A DNA stretch of 64,000 nucleotides from Hyaloscypha bicolor E. Its lineage: Eukaryota > Ascomycota > Leotiomycetes > Helotiales > Hyaloscyphaceae. The DNA lies in the NCBI RefSeq assembly GCF_002865645.1, contig NW_020194627.1:1-64000 (forward strand), read 5' to 3'. Shown here piece after piece: positions 1 to 13,400 of this stretch (position 1 is the first letter of the stretch; each line of letters begins with the position of its first letter). The position numbers were made by a program, and so were the translations under genes. The notes beneath the pieces were generated by a model, which saw only the letters and a list, made by a program, of their open reading frames with translations, was not told the origin of the DNA and searched no databases.

Positions 1-1385
1 GCCACAATCACTAAATTATAGGCTATAGGCACTAAAAATTTAGTGCTTTGCAATGTAAATTTTTAGTAAGGTCCCCTTGCCCTGCCCTCCCCCCCTGCCC
101 CCTTCTCCCTCTCTTACCCTTATACTTATAAAGAGAGCGAGAAGAATTAAAGAGAGGAAATATTTAAAGTAATAATAGAGGCACAGGGAGAGGGGACGTA
201 ATATATAGGCGTGGTATATAGGTGTTTGTGATTTTTGGTAGGGTGTGCACGTGCCACAAATCAGACATCGAAGGTCGAAAACCGGATTCGAAAATCGCTT
301 GGTCTTTTGATCCTTACGGCTTTCCGTAGTACTCGCAACATCCGACATGTGGGCACATCCTGCGGTCAGGAGCGGGGTGATGGCGTTCCGCCATCACGAC
401 GGGAGCTTCTTGTGTGATTCCAATCATGCTTTCGTACGTAATCAAACACACGTGGAATCACGTACGCTCGTTCGGGACCTAATTCAAAGGACCCTAACGA
501 ACACGAATGGAACCCTTCCCAATCACACTTGTAGTAGCGCAGGAGAGTCACGTGCAATAGTCCACCACGAGGTGTGATTGCATGATGCCATTCCGCTTCG
601 GCCCATCCCCTATCAACCCGAACTCTCGGCATTCTGTTTTCTATTTTCTGTTTACACGATTCGAGAATTTTCATTGGTAGTTAATTTATCTGGAGCGTGA
701 TATTCGCTTTCGCCGACTGTGAGAGAAGAACCTGGGAGCAGGAAAGGAGCCGGCTATTACTGCTAAGGTTGCTCAGGGACTACTCCAGTTACTCAGGCAG
801 TTCAGGTGAGCTGGGTGAGCCGAGGGTGAGCCGAGGGTCATTAGTGTCTGAGTAGAAGCGGCCAGTCTTACTAACCCACCTTAGAACGGAGATAGTGAGA
901 TTAGAGTTGAACTACCACTGGGTAGTGATTGCAGTAGCGACTACTAGCGAGAGCTGTTACATATACCCATAATTGCAATCTCCTGCAGTTTTCTTGCTGC
1001 CAGCATATTTCAAACTCAGTAGCTGCAATTGAGATATTAAGCACGGCCAGTGTAGATGAATATGCATTATGCGGAATTGAGCGAATAATCTCGTGCAAAC
1101 TCATGTCCTGGCTAATATACTGTATCGCTCCTTACAAAAGCATACTAAATCCACCCACTACACAATTCCGTTCCCCTATGAGGTTAATTAGCCCGGCAGA
1201 ACAGCCTCCAGAGCTATATAGTATTGAAAAAGGGATTAATATATTAGTACAAAAGCGATATATTAAGAGTTGACAATGCATATAATAACTAGATATAGTA
1301 GAGTCAAGTCCAAAAACGGAGAAGAAAGTATTCTAAATAAGAGTCTTTATTTCTATTACTTATTAGTAATATTAATAATACCGAG
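1..1385. other. No supportable gene; intergenic/repeat-derived DNA
   Basis: I see no coding signal here beyond short chance frames. A small perfect hairpin lies near 375-398 (GTGATGGCG, three-base loop, CGCCATCAC). Around 800-840 there are short direct repeats of the GGGTGAGCCGA type. The segment grades into AT-rich sequence after about 1200. Confidence 0.5.
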
Positions 1386-1573
1386 CCCGCTTTCTCTAAT
1401 TGTTGCAGTGAGAATCACTGAATTGGGGCTAGCGCAATCGCTCTGCTTAGTCAGGATCTGTGCACTCACTTCCTGAAGCTTCACACTTCACTCAAGCTCT
1501 TTTCTAGCTAGTTCAATGAACTCTTTTACCATCCAATGCAACTCCCTACTCTGCGATCTTTACGTGCATTACT
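1386..1573 (-). repeat. Dispersed repeat, copy 1 (partner at 51855-52050)
   Basis: This stretch matches the reverse complement of about 51855-52050 over roughly 190 bases. Shared blocks include GCTCTGCTTAGTCAG, CTCTTTTCTAGCTAG and AACTCCCTACTCTGCGATCT. The differences are mostly C/T or G/A, as expected after RIP. Strand is set relative to copy 2. The family is not recognised; the copy-2 context suggests a retrotransposon remnant. Confidence 0.6.
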
Positions 1574-2048
1574 AATATATTATAAATTAGCTAGTAAAGC
1601 AAAAGTAATTAAAATAATAATATATTAGTGAGCTTGGTAAGCTTTGCAAGTAACGTATTACAAATAAGAGTGGTGAGCACTAAATTAGTAATTGAACCTG
1701 GTACTGGAAGGACAAGTAGGCTAGAGTCCATAACGCCAATCCTTGTATCTCCTCCTGAGAGGGTTTGCTACAAGTAGCAGAGGAGGTGCTGAGGCGGGCC
1801 AGGAAGTTAGACCAGATTTGAGACCGCGAGGAGAAATGGAGAGGTTCGAAGCGCAGATGGATGTGTAGGCAGGATTCGACGGCTAGGTAGATGGTTTCGT
1901 AGAAGTTTGTGGCGAGGAACATTATTCTTTGAAAGTACTCGAGCCGCCTCAGGAGTGCTGTAACGTACGTCAGTCATTTCTGAACATTGCCGGAGATATA
2001 TGGCCGCCTCGTCGAGCAGGATGATAGCATTCCAGTCGGCGGTGTTTG

Positions 2049-2183
2049 CAGTGTGTCAAAGGAATACTCAGACTACTTAAGTATATACTCATTGAGTATT
2101 GAGTAGACTATAAGTAGGACAAATTTTGGTTGAGTAGAGTATGAGTAGGGCCTATTACTCTACTCTACTCATTTGATACACTT
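2049..2183. mobile_element. 135-bp hAT-like MITE inside the AAA pseudogene
   Basis: The flanks are GTGTTTG at 2042-2048 and again at 2184-2190, extendable to 8 bp with one mismatch. The ends are imperfect inverted repeats: CAGTGTGTCAAA on the left, and on the right AAGTGTATCAAA read inward. The interior is rich in GAGTA repeats and has no coding capacity. The AAA reading frame (…DIMTNT/ADWNAIILLDEA…) is continuous across the site if the element and one duplication are removed, which fixes the boundaries well. Confidence 0.85.
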
Positions 2184-3502
2184 GTGTTTGTCATTATATC
2201 GTCGAAAGCGGGGTCGACCAAAGTGGGTGTCCCCATCTCGCTCGCAGCAACATGATATAACGGCAACCGGATCTTGTCAGCGATTGCTTCGGCCATCAAA
2301 GTCTTCCCAGTGCCTGGAGGTCCTGAAAGTAAGACGAGAAGACCTCGGCCTTTACCCGCTATCACATCGTCGCTTCTTTTCGGGTGACCTTTGTGATGTT
2401 GCACAAGGGATCATACAAGATCTTTGTTTTGTTCTGGGTAGACGAGGTGGTTGTTGGCTTCATCAGTCAAATGTAGAGGAAATATTTCATCGTTCTGGAA
2501 ACCCCTCCAGGATTTCGAGGAGAGAGGAAAGCCTCCAGTATAGGGGAACATAATGTGAAGGCAAACCTCGTCTTTACAGACGATTCTGCAGTTTTCTTTC
2601 TGTTGCTTTGCTCCGGGTCGGCGGAGTTAGAATTATTCTCGCTGGGTGGATCGAGCGCGGATGAATCAAATTGGCCACCACGATCGTGTTTTCTCTTTTC
2701 AACCTTCTTATAGCCCGGCAGAAGCTCTCCGCTAATGGGATCAAAAATACATTTGCGGAATCCGAAGAAATCAATTATGACACGAGTCTGGATCTGTATC
2801 ACAGTGTTATCAGCACTCAATATTGCGATACGGCTTCAAGAGATTTTACCAAGTTGCCCGTAAGGTTACCCCCTGGATCGCCTGGAATGCCCTGTCCATC
2901 ATTGCCTAGATCCTGAAACCGCATGTACTCAATACCCTGGAAATCAAGTGCCCGCCGTCCGCGAGCGCAAAATTGTTCCTTAAGCAATTTAGGACCAGTC
3001 GCGGCATCAATTGGGTAGTAGGTAAGAGTATTGATCGGTTTCTTTCCTTCAAAGAAGGGGATTCTGAGTGTCATCTCATTGATTCGGTAGCGGATCCCAT
3101 CGAACCTGACATATTCGACCTTGACTTTGAAGTTTGAACTTGAAGAGGCCATTCTGGTGCTTTGAAGAACGCGGTATACAGACTGCGGCTTTTGCTTTCT
3201 GCTGCCATTTTCCACGGCAATTGTCCCTTTGGGGAACAAGGTCCAAACCAAAGCATGTGTGATCTGATTATGCTTCTCGAGGTCTTCGACTTCATCGATG
3301 GTAGGGCCCAGTTCGTCATTGATAAGCTTACAAAGTTGTTCTAGATGAGCTTGAACTTCTTTCTCCTGAGCGACTTTCGAAAGCTCCGCAACCCTCTCGC
3401 GCGCGAAGTATATCGGCTCGAGATGCCAATGGATTGTTGCCTTGTTCTCCCAAATTACACCACGGTATGTGAGTACATCTTTCAGCTGATCCTTGATGTA
3501 CG

Positions 3503-6500
3503 CAGTGTGGGCTCCGATAAATTATCGATCGGGATTATCGATTAGTAATCGTTATCGGCTAAGCGATCGATAAACGATCGATATCGATAATTATCGTCGA
3601 TAAAAGTGGGCCCAGCCATTAAACGAGCCCCATTACGGCTTTCTAGTTTAATTATAAACCGATTAGTATTAAGATTAGTATAAAAGTAGACTATTATTAT
3701 TATACTATTAGACTTTTTAACTTTCCATTTAATAGTCTATTATATAATATAGACTAGCTAGTATCTAATCCAGTTATTAATAATTCCATTAATAAAAGTG
3801 GGCCCAGCCAGCCATTAAGCAAGCCCTATTACCTTAATAATCATTAATAAAAGTGGGCCCAGCCAGCCCTTAAGCGAGCCCCATTACCTCGATAATTATT
3901 AATAAAAGTGGGCCCAGCCAGCCCTTAAGCAAGCCCCATTACCTTAATAATCATTAATAAAAGTGGGCCCAGCTATTAAACGAGCCCCATTACGGCTTTC
4001 TAGTTCAATTATAAACCGATTAGTATTAAGATTAGTATAAAAGTATACTATTATTACTATACTATTAGATTTTTTAACTTTTTATTTAATAGTCTATTAT
4101 ATAATATAGACTAGCTAGTATCTAATCCAGCTATTAATAATTCCATTAATAAAAGTGGGCCTAACCAGCTCTTAAGCAAGCCCTATTACCTCAATAATTA
4201 TTAATAAAAGTGGGCCCAGCCAGCCCTTAAGTAAGCCCTATTACTTTGATAATTATTAATAAAAGTAGGCCCAGCTAGCTATTAAGCGAGTCCTATTATA
4301 TAAACATCTCGCTTTCTAGTTTAATTATAAACCAATTAGTATAAAGATTAGTATAAAAGTAAACTATTATAAATATACTATTATACTTTCTATTTAATAG
4401 TCTATTATATAATATAGACTAGCTAGTATTTAATATGTAATACTAAGATTCATATTACTATTTCTTCTAAAAAAGATTAAAATTTTCATACTCTCTTTTA
4501 TTCTCTCTTTAATATATAATAATACTTTATTTTCTATTATTTAAATATGGCTTCTAAATCTATCTTATTAATCTACTAAGCCTCTACTAATATAGACTCG
4601 ATTCAATCCAAATCTAATTCCAAATAAAAAGATCTTGCAAGAGCTATTTGGGCTTATACTTGTCTTAGGTATCTAGATATAAGAGAACTATTCAAATACT
4701 ACTATTATCTTCCTTATAAAAAGGAAAATCTACTAAATATTTATTCGACTTTAGTCTCTACTAATTAATATAATTATCTCAAGTTAGTATATAATATTAC
4801 TATTAAGAGTAGATTAGAAATTAGTCTATTTTAATTAAAAGTAATTAACTAGCTATAATAACTTTATTTATAAGTAAAGTTATCTGGCCAAATAACTGAA
4901 ATTAATATATATATCTTTTAATAATACCTTAATTAGGTAGTAATTTATAAAGCTTTAATTTTATTAATTATTATCTATAATTTATCTTTTCGAGTAATTA
5001 AATAACCCGAATTTTATATCTTTTATTAAGTACTTAATTCAGAATCTTAGTTCTTTCTTTTTATAACTTACTCTTATATAAGAAAAAAGCTTAGGGAATA
5101 CTAGGTTAGCTTAAAGAATATTATATAATAAAAACTCTAGTCTATAATTTCAAGTATTTATCTCGCTCTTAATATCTAGACTTTTTTATAAGAATATCTT
5201 TTTTTAAGTATTATTATATATTTTATTAAATAATAAGATAAGAATTATATAAAGGCCCTTCTAGCTCTTTATATAATACCAGGTTATTTAGGAAAAGACT
5301 AATTTACGGTTTTATAACCTATATTTCAAGACTATAATATTACTAAATAACTTGAAACTATTATTAGTAATAATACTAGTATAAATAATATATTATATTA
5401 AGCTATTTAGGCTTATTTACTAAGGAAAAAAGAATTAGAATAAGATACTTTATAATAGTAAGTTTATTATTTAGAATATATTATTAACCTTTTTATATAA
5501 ATCTTTTTATTTTATAATATTTTTATAAATAGAAAATTAGAGGCACTTAATAAATAAGAGAACTTAGGAGATTTAGAAGCCCTATTAAGTAATAAGAAAA
5601 AACAAATGAAATTTCGACTTTTAGGACTATTAGGCTAGCTTTATAATATTATTATATATATTTATTATTCTCCTAGTCAGATTACCAGATTTAAAGCTCT
5701 TATTAGAAGAATAATTCCTTTTAATAATTAGATATAATAAAATAGCTAGTATATAATACTTAATATTACTCTTTAGTAATATACTTATCTTAATACCTAT
5801 TATAAGAAGTATCTTACAGATCTGAAATTAGATTACCTTAGTCTAAAAAACTAAAGAAGGCTTTAAATGATTTCTATCTTTCTTAAACTATTTTATAGAG
5901 CTATTCTTGAGATTTAAAAAAATACTATAACTATTAATTAAGTGCTTTTTATAATAGATATTTTAATTCGAGTATTTAATAAATTACTAGTAAGTAATAA
6001 TTTTTATACTAATCTTTATACTAATCTTTATACTAATCTTTATTACTTGAATTAATAATACTAATTATAGTATAATAAAATATATATATAAATAATAAAG
6101 ACTTTTATACTTGAATCCGGAAAAGGTAGGAGGTCTTTAATATATATTATTATAAGTCTAATAATATATCTCTTTATATTATTACTCTTATACTTTATCC
6201 GAATTACTATATAAAGTATATTAAGGCCAATTAGAAGAAAAGATAGGTTTAGTCTACCTTAACTAAAGTTAAAAAGCTTTAGGAGAAATATCGAGATTAG
6301 ATATCTATCCCTAATAGTTTAATACTAGTTAAGGAAATTAAATAGCTAGTAAAGAAAGAACTAGATAATTTTAATAAGATTACTTAGATATTAGGGGAAT
6401 ATATATAGCTAGTAAATTAAGACAAATATAAGAATTATTATTAGAAGAAGCCATATAATATTAGGGACTTATCTATACTTTAATAATAGTATTAAGATAT

Positions 6501-9384
6501 ATAAAAAAGGTACTAGCTAAAGCTCTTACTTATAGTAATTAATATTCTCTTAATTCTAGTAATAAGTATTAAAGTAAAACAAATCTTTTCAGGTACTTAC
6601 TATATAATATTATGAGATAGGACCTAAATAATAGCTAAGACTTTAAAGATAATAGAATACTTGAAGTATTAGAAAAGAAGTAGGATTTTGAGTATTTTTA
6701 TTAATACTAGTAAAAAATAATAAGATTAGTATAAAAATTAATATAATTATAATTATTTTCTTTATAATTTATAACTTCTAGTATCTTAAAGATATAGTAT
6801 CTAGCTAACTACTGCTTTTACTAAAGAAGTTTCTTAAATATTATTAAGTAGTTATAATATCTTCTATAACTTATAACTCAGAATTAGATAAGAAAATATA
6901 TTAGTATAAGCTATTCTTTAGCTTCTTTCTAGTATATACTAGTAATATTACTACTTTATAGCCTTTTCGAAATTTAGTAGAAAAGTAAAAGCTAGTAGTA
7001 TTTAACTTAGCCTCGGATTCTGGCTACTAAGTAATAAGACTAGGAAAATCAATCTATTTATTATCTTCTTATATCTAACTAGCCAAGTTTCTCTAAATAG
7101 CCTTTTTACCTAGTATAAAGAATTTAGTAGAACTAATAAGTATAATATAGTTACTATATAATAATTAGTAATTAATATAAAAATAAGTAAAATCTATACC
7201 TACTATATAATAATCTAATCTTATAAAATAAGAATCTCTTCTTCTTTTACCAAGTTTCCTATTATACTATAAACTTAATATACTTATATTTCTATTTTGG
7301 TTAGTTTTATACTAATTTTTATACTAATCCAAAAAGAAGTTATATACCTTAGCTAAAGCTTTTTATATACTATTAGCCTTTTATTTTATTTTATTCTCTA
7401 AAACTTGCTTAATCTCTTTCTTTTAATTAAGCTTTTCCTTAGTCTTTTATATTTTCTTAAACTATATATTATTCTCGGAATTATATTTAATATCTTCTTA
7501 TACCGGATTACTATTATTCCAAGCTATATATAAGCTATTATACTTACTATAGCCAAGTAATTATTTAATTACTTTCTAATTCTTTTCTTATTATTTTCTA
7601 AAGCCAGATTAATATAAAGATTAGTATAGGAATATTCTGAAAATACTTCCTTAATTTAATACTTATAATAAACTCCTATACTATTTCCTGCTATTTTAAT
7701 AATAAAGTACTCTTATATACTACTAAGCTTATTACCTTGCATTTTACTACTATAATTATACCTTAATCTACTATCTTTATTTTCTTAATCTTAGTATAAA
7801 TAAAGTCTTTTATAAGAACTTTATTATATTTATATACTTTTATAATATTTGGGTTTTGAGACAGATCTATTAGTACTTTTCTCTTATAAATAGTAGTATA
7901 AATAGATCTAATAAAAGAAGCTAGTTAAGATATTATATTAATATGGCTACTATCCTATAATATTATAATTAGTATAAAAATTAATATAATATAAGTATAA
8001 ACTTATCTTAGGTTCTAGGGATAATTTAATAATAATTAGTAATATTTTATAATTACTAATATATTTAGTATACTAATTATAGTTTATTATTATAGAATAT
8101 ATTATAAGGATAATCTATATAGAGATTAGTAAATTAATTAGTATATTAGAATACTAATTTATAAGTTATAGTATAGAGTTATATAATAGTATAATTAAGT
8201 AATTAAGAAGAGATTAAAAGATAAGCGAGGTAAAGTGAAATAAAATTAACTTTATAATATAAAATAATTCACTTTTAAGGTATATAAAAAAAATTTTAAG
8301 CTATTATCTTATTCTTTTCTATTATTTTATCTTAGCTAATATCTTTCCTTTAATTATACTATTTTAATCCCTTAATTAATCCCTTAATTAACCTCTTCTA
8401 TAGTATATCTCTTAATTTATATTAATTACTATACTAATTAAGATATAGTAATTATAATCTCTAGTTAATTATTTAATTATAGTATAAATCAAGCAAACTA
8501 ATAGCAAGCGTATTACTTCTAGGAAGGCTCTTATAAGCAAGGCTCTAAGAAAGACACTTGGCAAAAAAGGCCATATTCCTGCTATTATATAAAAAAAGAG
8601 AAAATATAGGTTTAGATCTAGTAATTAGTTAATTAGTAAAAATATTAGTATATCTACTAACTGGATTTATAGCCAAGATCTTTTAAGAAATTAGAAAATA
8701 TTAGAAGAATACTAATTTATTAATTCCAAAGATATTATTTCATTAATTAGTAAAGGAGATTTTGGCTCAGGAGAATAGATAAGATATATATATCTAAGCT
8801 TCGGCTTTATATACTTTATAAGAGTCTGCGGAAATGCTTCTTATTACGGAGTTTAAGTATAAGTCATTTTTCTTAATTATACTAATTTTTATACTAATCT
8901 AATTCTAGTAACAAACCTTATAGCCATTTATATAAAGCGGGTTACTATCCAGAAAAAGAATATAAAGCTAGTCTAATAAATGAGATTAGGAATAATAGGC
9001 ATTAGTAAGGTTAGTAAACACCTTATAATAGTACTATAGGGTAGTTAGTTTATTTAGATTACTAGTAAAGTAACCAGATCAGGTATTAGGGAATTAATCT
9101 TTATATCTAAGGCAAAGTAGTTAGCTAGCTATTAGATTAATAAAGCAATAACTCAAATTATTACTTTTTTAATATATCTCAAATTAGTTATATTCTTTAA
9201 AGAACTAGTATAAAGATTAATTAATTAATTAATTAATTAGAATAGAGAGCAGGAGGGGCAGATTCTGCCGGGCCCCTCACTGCCTAGAATAATAATTATC
9301 GCCAATTATTAATAATTATCGATTATTAACAAATTAGCGCGATTATCTAATCATCGCTTATCGAGCTTATCGGAGCCCACACTG
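3503..9384. mobile_element. hAT-superfamily DNA transposon, 5882 bp, RIP-degraded
   Basis: The element has perfect 18-bp terminal inverted repeats, CAGTGTGGGCTCCGATAA at 3503-3520 and its reverse complement at 9367-9384. It is flanked by the 8-bp duplication GATGTACG (3495-3502 and 9385-9392). An 8-bp target duplication with CAGTG…CACTG ends is diagnostic of hAT elements. The interior is extremely AT-rich with stops in all frames; only decayed coding traces are visible (for example from about 4546 and about 8460-8760), and I could not identify the transposase catalytic residues. The subterminal regions carry ATCGAT-type motifs and a repeat array. It sits in the DUF7025-like part of the AAA ATPase gene. 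Confidence 0.93.
3600..4440. repeat. Subterminal repeat array within the hAT element
   Basis: Two repeat levels occur. A roughly 55-60 bp unit containing AAAAGTGGGCCCAGCCAGC and ending near CCCATTACC recurs near 3790, 3844, 3902, 4146 and 4204. A longer unit of about 180 bp, running from GGGCCCAGC(C)ATTAA through the AT-rich GATTAGTATAAAAGTA segment to ACTAGCTAGTAT, occurs three times from about 3603, 3962 and 4263. Long subterminal repeat arrays are known as transposase-binding regions in hAT elements; that role here is inference. Confidence 0.8.
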
Positions 9385-9734
9385 GATGTACGAACTGAGC
9401 AATGAGATGGATGAAACTTTGAAAGTTGTCACGTTCCCGAAAGACCGATTCGTTTCCTGAACTTTGTAGATTTGTATTGCGTAGCCTTCCAATTTGACCT
9501 TCTTTTCCCGGGAAGAGTGGGAGGTTGCCATTCGACCCAATTGATCTGACTCGAAGCCCTATCCTCTAGAGGCGCGAGAAATTACTTGGAATTAAGAACG
9601 AACTTAAAGACCAAGAAAAACAGGATTAGTTAAAGTGGGGAAAGGGCACGAGAGAGGGAAGCGGAAGAGAAGTGGTATATAGAGAATATATAATATAATT
9701 GTGCTGACGGACTTTTTAATAGTTGAGACTAATA

Positions 9735-10419
9735 TTACCACAATTTATGGCTCGCGAAATAAGCTTCCGGGCGACTCGTTCTCGTCGAGACTGCCAGACA
9801 CCTTAGCCATGTAGTGTCCATGTTGTACTGTACCAGGTTCTCGTCCCGCATCTCGCGCTCAAGGGGAGTCAAGAACGAGTCTGACCTTCCGCACGGCTTC
9901 ACCAAGTTCGTCCATCCTGCCGTCCAAGCCGCCTTTTCTTTTTCACCAAATTCCTCCCCGGAGAAGTGGATACTGCCTTGGACCAACTTCTCGTTGGCCT
10001 CGAAAACCAAAACCCTGGTGTTACCATTGTCCTCAGCCCCGACGGAAAATGTCAAGAGAAAATTCGAGCTACCAAGATGCTCCCAATTATCCACGTCACA
10101 ACTCGCAACGGAAAAGCGAACAGGTTCTTCTCTTCCGAAGAGCAAGCCACTTGGTTGTTGCGAGATCTGGAAGAGATGACGAATAGCAAGCTTGACGGTC
10201 TTGAATGAAAGGCTATCGCACTGTCCAAATAGTTTGGCAACCCAAGGCTTGCGAGGCCGGCACTGGCTAATGCTGGGGTCGAAGTGCCATATGATGGAAA
10301 ATGGAATCTTCATGCGGACGTGGAACGCGCCATCTTCGAGAGGGAACCGGATCGAGCTATCGGCAGTGAAACCGGGATAGCCGCCATTACGATTGCTCGA
10401 GACACGTATCGATCTGACG
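9735..10419 (-). CDS. Uncharacterised fungal protein (partial model, 3' exon)
   Basis: The minus-strand frame stays open from a likely acceptor (CATTTAG, exon from 10419) through the Met codon at 10313 to the stop at 9735, about 228 residues. Composition looks like a normal soluble globular protein. There is no signal peptide, membrane segment or recognised motif. An upstream exon is required if the acceptor is real; candidate frames at 10510-10880 did not join convincingly. The Met at 10313 is the alternative start, giving 192 residues. An open + strand frame overlaps, so strand assignment is not certain. Confidence 0.35.
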
Positions 10420-13400
10420 CTAAATGGGGAGATTTTATCGATAAGTTAATTGAAAGGAGAAGCCTGCTACTAGGGAAGTGACTTGATCCGTGGGGTACGG
10501 GCTCGGGTCTTAAATAATGTTTGTATTTGCGGATTGGATAACGAGTACTAAGTGGACCTGATCAGTAGGCGATCTTCGAGGCAGCAAGGCAGGGACGCCG
10601 CGTAGAATTGTGTCAATGCTAAACGGCCCGATTGACGGGAGGCGTGCGAGTTGGGCGTTATCTGCAAAGTTATCGGATGGCCCATCGCCCAATGGGCAGG
10701 CTCTGATTCGGCGGCATCTGTTGGAATCTGCTGAAGGCTTGCAGCCGGGTATCCTCTGGGACTCGAGAAATTCGACTTCTCCGTCTTTCGCCATACTTGG
10801 TGATAAATCGGAAAGGGATTGGGGGACATTGCGAGAGACAAGATTGAAGGAATGAAGGAGACCTCTGTTGACAATTTCACTTTACTCGGAGAAAATGATA
10901 CAAGTGAGCAAGTTGAAACATCCCGTCAAAGAATTTCCTGGACTATATGGGTTCTTGCGATGATCCTGTGAGACTCGGAAGCGGCAGCAGTCGGGGCTTA
11001 ACACCGCCGGTCCTCCTCACGTACTCTACATCTCCGTTCCGAGAACAAGCAGTGGATGTTTGCCGAGACGGTGGCTTGTAGACTGCATGGTCTGGGTGCA
11101 TGTCGGCTCCGCAGCCTTGGGTTCCTGACCCAGTTAAGAGTTGTCACAGTTGCCCAGCATGGGGTACCGTGCTTGGGGCGTATTTGTGATCCACTCGAAC
11201 CCCAGATATACAGGAGGTGGGGAGCAAGAAGTTTTGGTGTGTGGAGAGCTGACATGGCATTCTCTTGGCCATCGGAAAGGGGGGAATATGTAAAACGACA
11301 CCACCCCGGGTGTCGATTGGGGTGTCAATTGGGGGCCACTAACCCAAAGTAAAGGCGCTCTGACAGGCACACCAAAAGTCCAGCTTTCTCTTTAATTTAA
11401 TACTTCTTTGATTTTCTTATAGCGCTACTAAAGGGTTATTCAATTATATATATATTTTAAAAATATATAAATTAGTAATGGTTTTTTAAATTAAAGAATT
11501 CAAAAAGCAAATATTTTATAACTTAAAAGTAAGCTTAAGAAAGTCTAAAAATTTAGCGAATAAGTCTCTAAAACTAGAAGTGAGAGCCTTATAAGCCCCT
11601 AATTTAAAGGACTTTATAGGGCCTAAAAACTAGAACTTAAATAATTAACATATAAATTCGTTTAAATTAAAATTCTGTTTCAAGAAATTATTTTATTATA
11701 AGTTAAGAAGCACATGATTATATTATAAGCCTTATAACATACTAGCTTATACGTATATTAAAAATCTCAACTTAAGGTCTTTAAACACCCCGGCCCCCAA
11801 TCGACACCCCTATCGACAATCGGGGGTGGGGGGTCGTTTTACATATTCCCGGAAAGGGGGGGTTGGCCAATCGCAGTAGCTCGGAAACTGGAGACTTCGG
11901 AGACGCGAAGTTGTCAACAGTATTGATACACGGCATTGTTCCTACCGGAAGTAGGACAGCACGGTTTTTTACAGAACAATGATGGAGTAGAATTGCACGG
12001 AGGATCAGTTTTGTAGTGAATGATTGTTTGACCCGGGGTTTGGACTTTTAAGTCTGTTCCTGTCTTTCGAACGAATTTTTAGTAGGTATAGCTTTAAAGA
12101 CTTGACGTTAGCAAAGCATTCGCATCCTTTGTTTCCTTTCTCAAAGTTTTGAACGGTTCATAACAGTGGGATTGTTTTCGGCAATAAACACGGTCTGAAT
12201 AGGATATTTTACTCGGAAGAAGTTTAATGTGGCACGTTTGGGTCATTTCTCCTCTGTTACTTTCTCGACACTGAACTTGGCCTATGTCTATCTAGGTTTC
12301 CCGTATTCTCACCCTTCGGATACCTGCTCCATGGAAAGCAACCTGGGAGTACCCTTGAGTACAAGGAAACAATTGCCCCTTTAGGGCTACAATCCCGTTC
12401 CCGTAGACTTGTATCGTACTCCCCATTCCGTGCCACCCCTCCATCCCGTCCCGTACCATGCCATAGCGGGTTTGCTTGAAGAAGGTAGGAAACGAGCACC
12501 GGATACTTGCGGTGTCCAAAACCCTTCAAAGGTCATAGGATATAACACGGAAATTTCCATCACAAGGTAATTAACCAAATGGAGAAGGATTTTCTGTTTA
12601 ACTTGAAGGATGACGTTGGCGATGAGGTCGAGTTGGAGACTCAGACCATCCTCACCATTGCATTTCCTATCACTGCATTTCCTATTCTGGATAAAGCATT
12701 CTTCTTTTCTTCCCTTGGGAATCAAACCAAATCCGTTGAGGCTTTCCGAGGCTGATCCGTATTATTGGGCGACATACAAGAAACAGGCACACATGCAGTT
12801 TACGACCATGCCAGCCGCAGCATCCACATTAGTGTCGACACGCACCGATTTAAGAGAATCAGAGCACCACCTAAGCAATAAATGGCTTCGAGCCAGCTGA
12901 TGAGCAGTTGACAAAGTGGTGGCTTTCCCGCCCGCTATGGAGAACATGGGATGAAAATCCTAAGTCACAGGCACTTTTTAAACTCAAAGACATGCATAGA
13001 ATGGTTAGAAGAGCCAAAGGGGGGAGGCAATCCTTGAGTCTTAAGAGAAGACAGAATTTCCAGTAGAATATTTCCAGCAACAAATGAACAGAATCAAATA
13101 GATTGATGAAATACATAAGCCACCTTCCAAATTAATTATCCTCCCCCTCCCTGTAGGCTGACCCCGCGTCGGCCGCGGGGAAGCATTTACCCCACCTTTG
13201 AGCTGTAAGGTAGCCTGAAACGCGTTGTATATTTGAAATCAGCGATGATCGTAGGCCAATTAGGCTCTTGAACCCCCGTCCCTATCTTGTATCGCTTATC
13301 TGCCCCCTACTTAAAGTACCACCTTCCCTCCTAGGCAAACCACTGACATGATGCGGGAGAAAACACCTTCCCAAAATCCCAAAATCTCGAATAACGACGT

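Larger units (their letters stand above)
1690..9531 (-). pseudogene. AAA+ ATPase gene (DUF7025-like N-terminal region), split by two transposons
   Basis: A fungal AAA+ ATPase gene reads leftwards. It starts at the ATG at 9531, is interrupted by the element at 3503-9384, and continues from 3502. The N-terminal part to about 2825 resembles the domain called DUF7025 in fungal AAA proteins. The nucleotide-binding part keeps Walker A GPPGTGKT (about 2300-2323) and Walker B (IILLDEA, about 2006-2033), followed by an arginine-finger-like stretch (FLATN) and a downstream helix near 1700-1900. Defects: the two insertions, a TGA at 2411-2413 where relatives have Arg or a similar residue, and frame changes near 2820, 2530 and 1960. 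Removing each element with one target duplication rejoins the same reading frame, so the gene was intact when it was first hit. Family relatives are annotated only as AAA family ATPases; substrate unknown. Confidence 0.85.

Noticed and set aside
3503..9384. CRISPR-like interpretation of the regularly spaced repeats at the left end
   Set aside because: The host is a fungus, units are degenerate and adjacent, and the array lies inside a transposon with clear TIRs.
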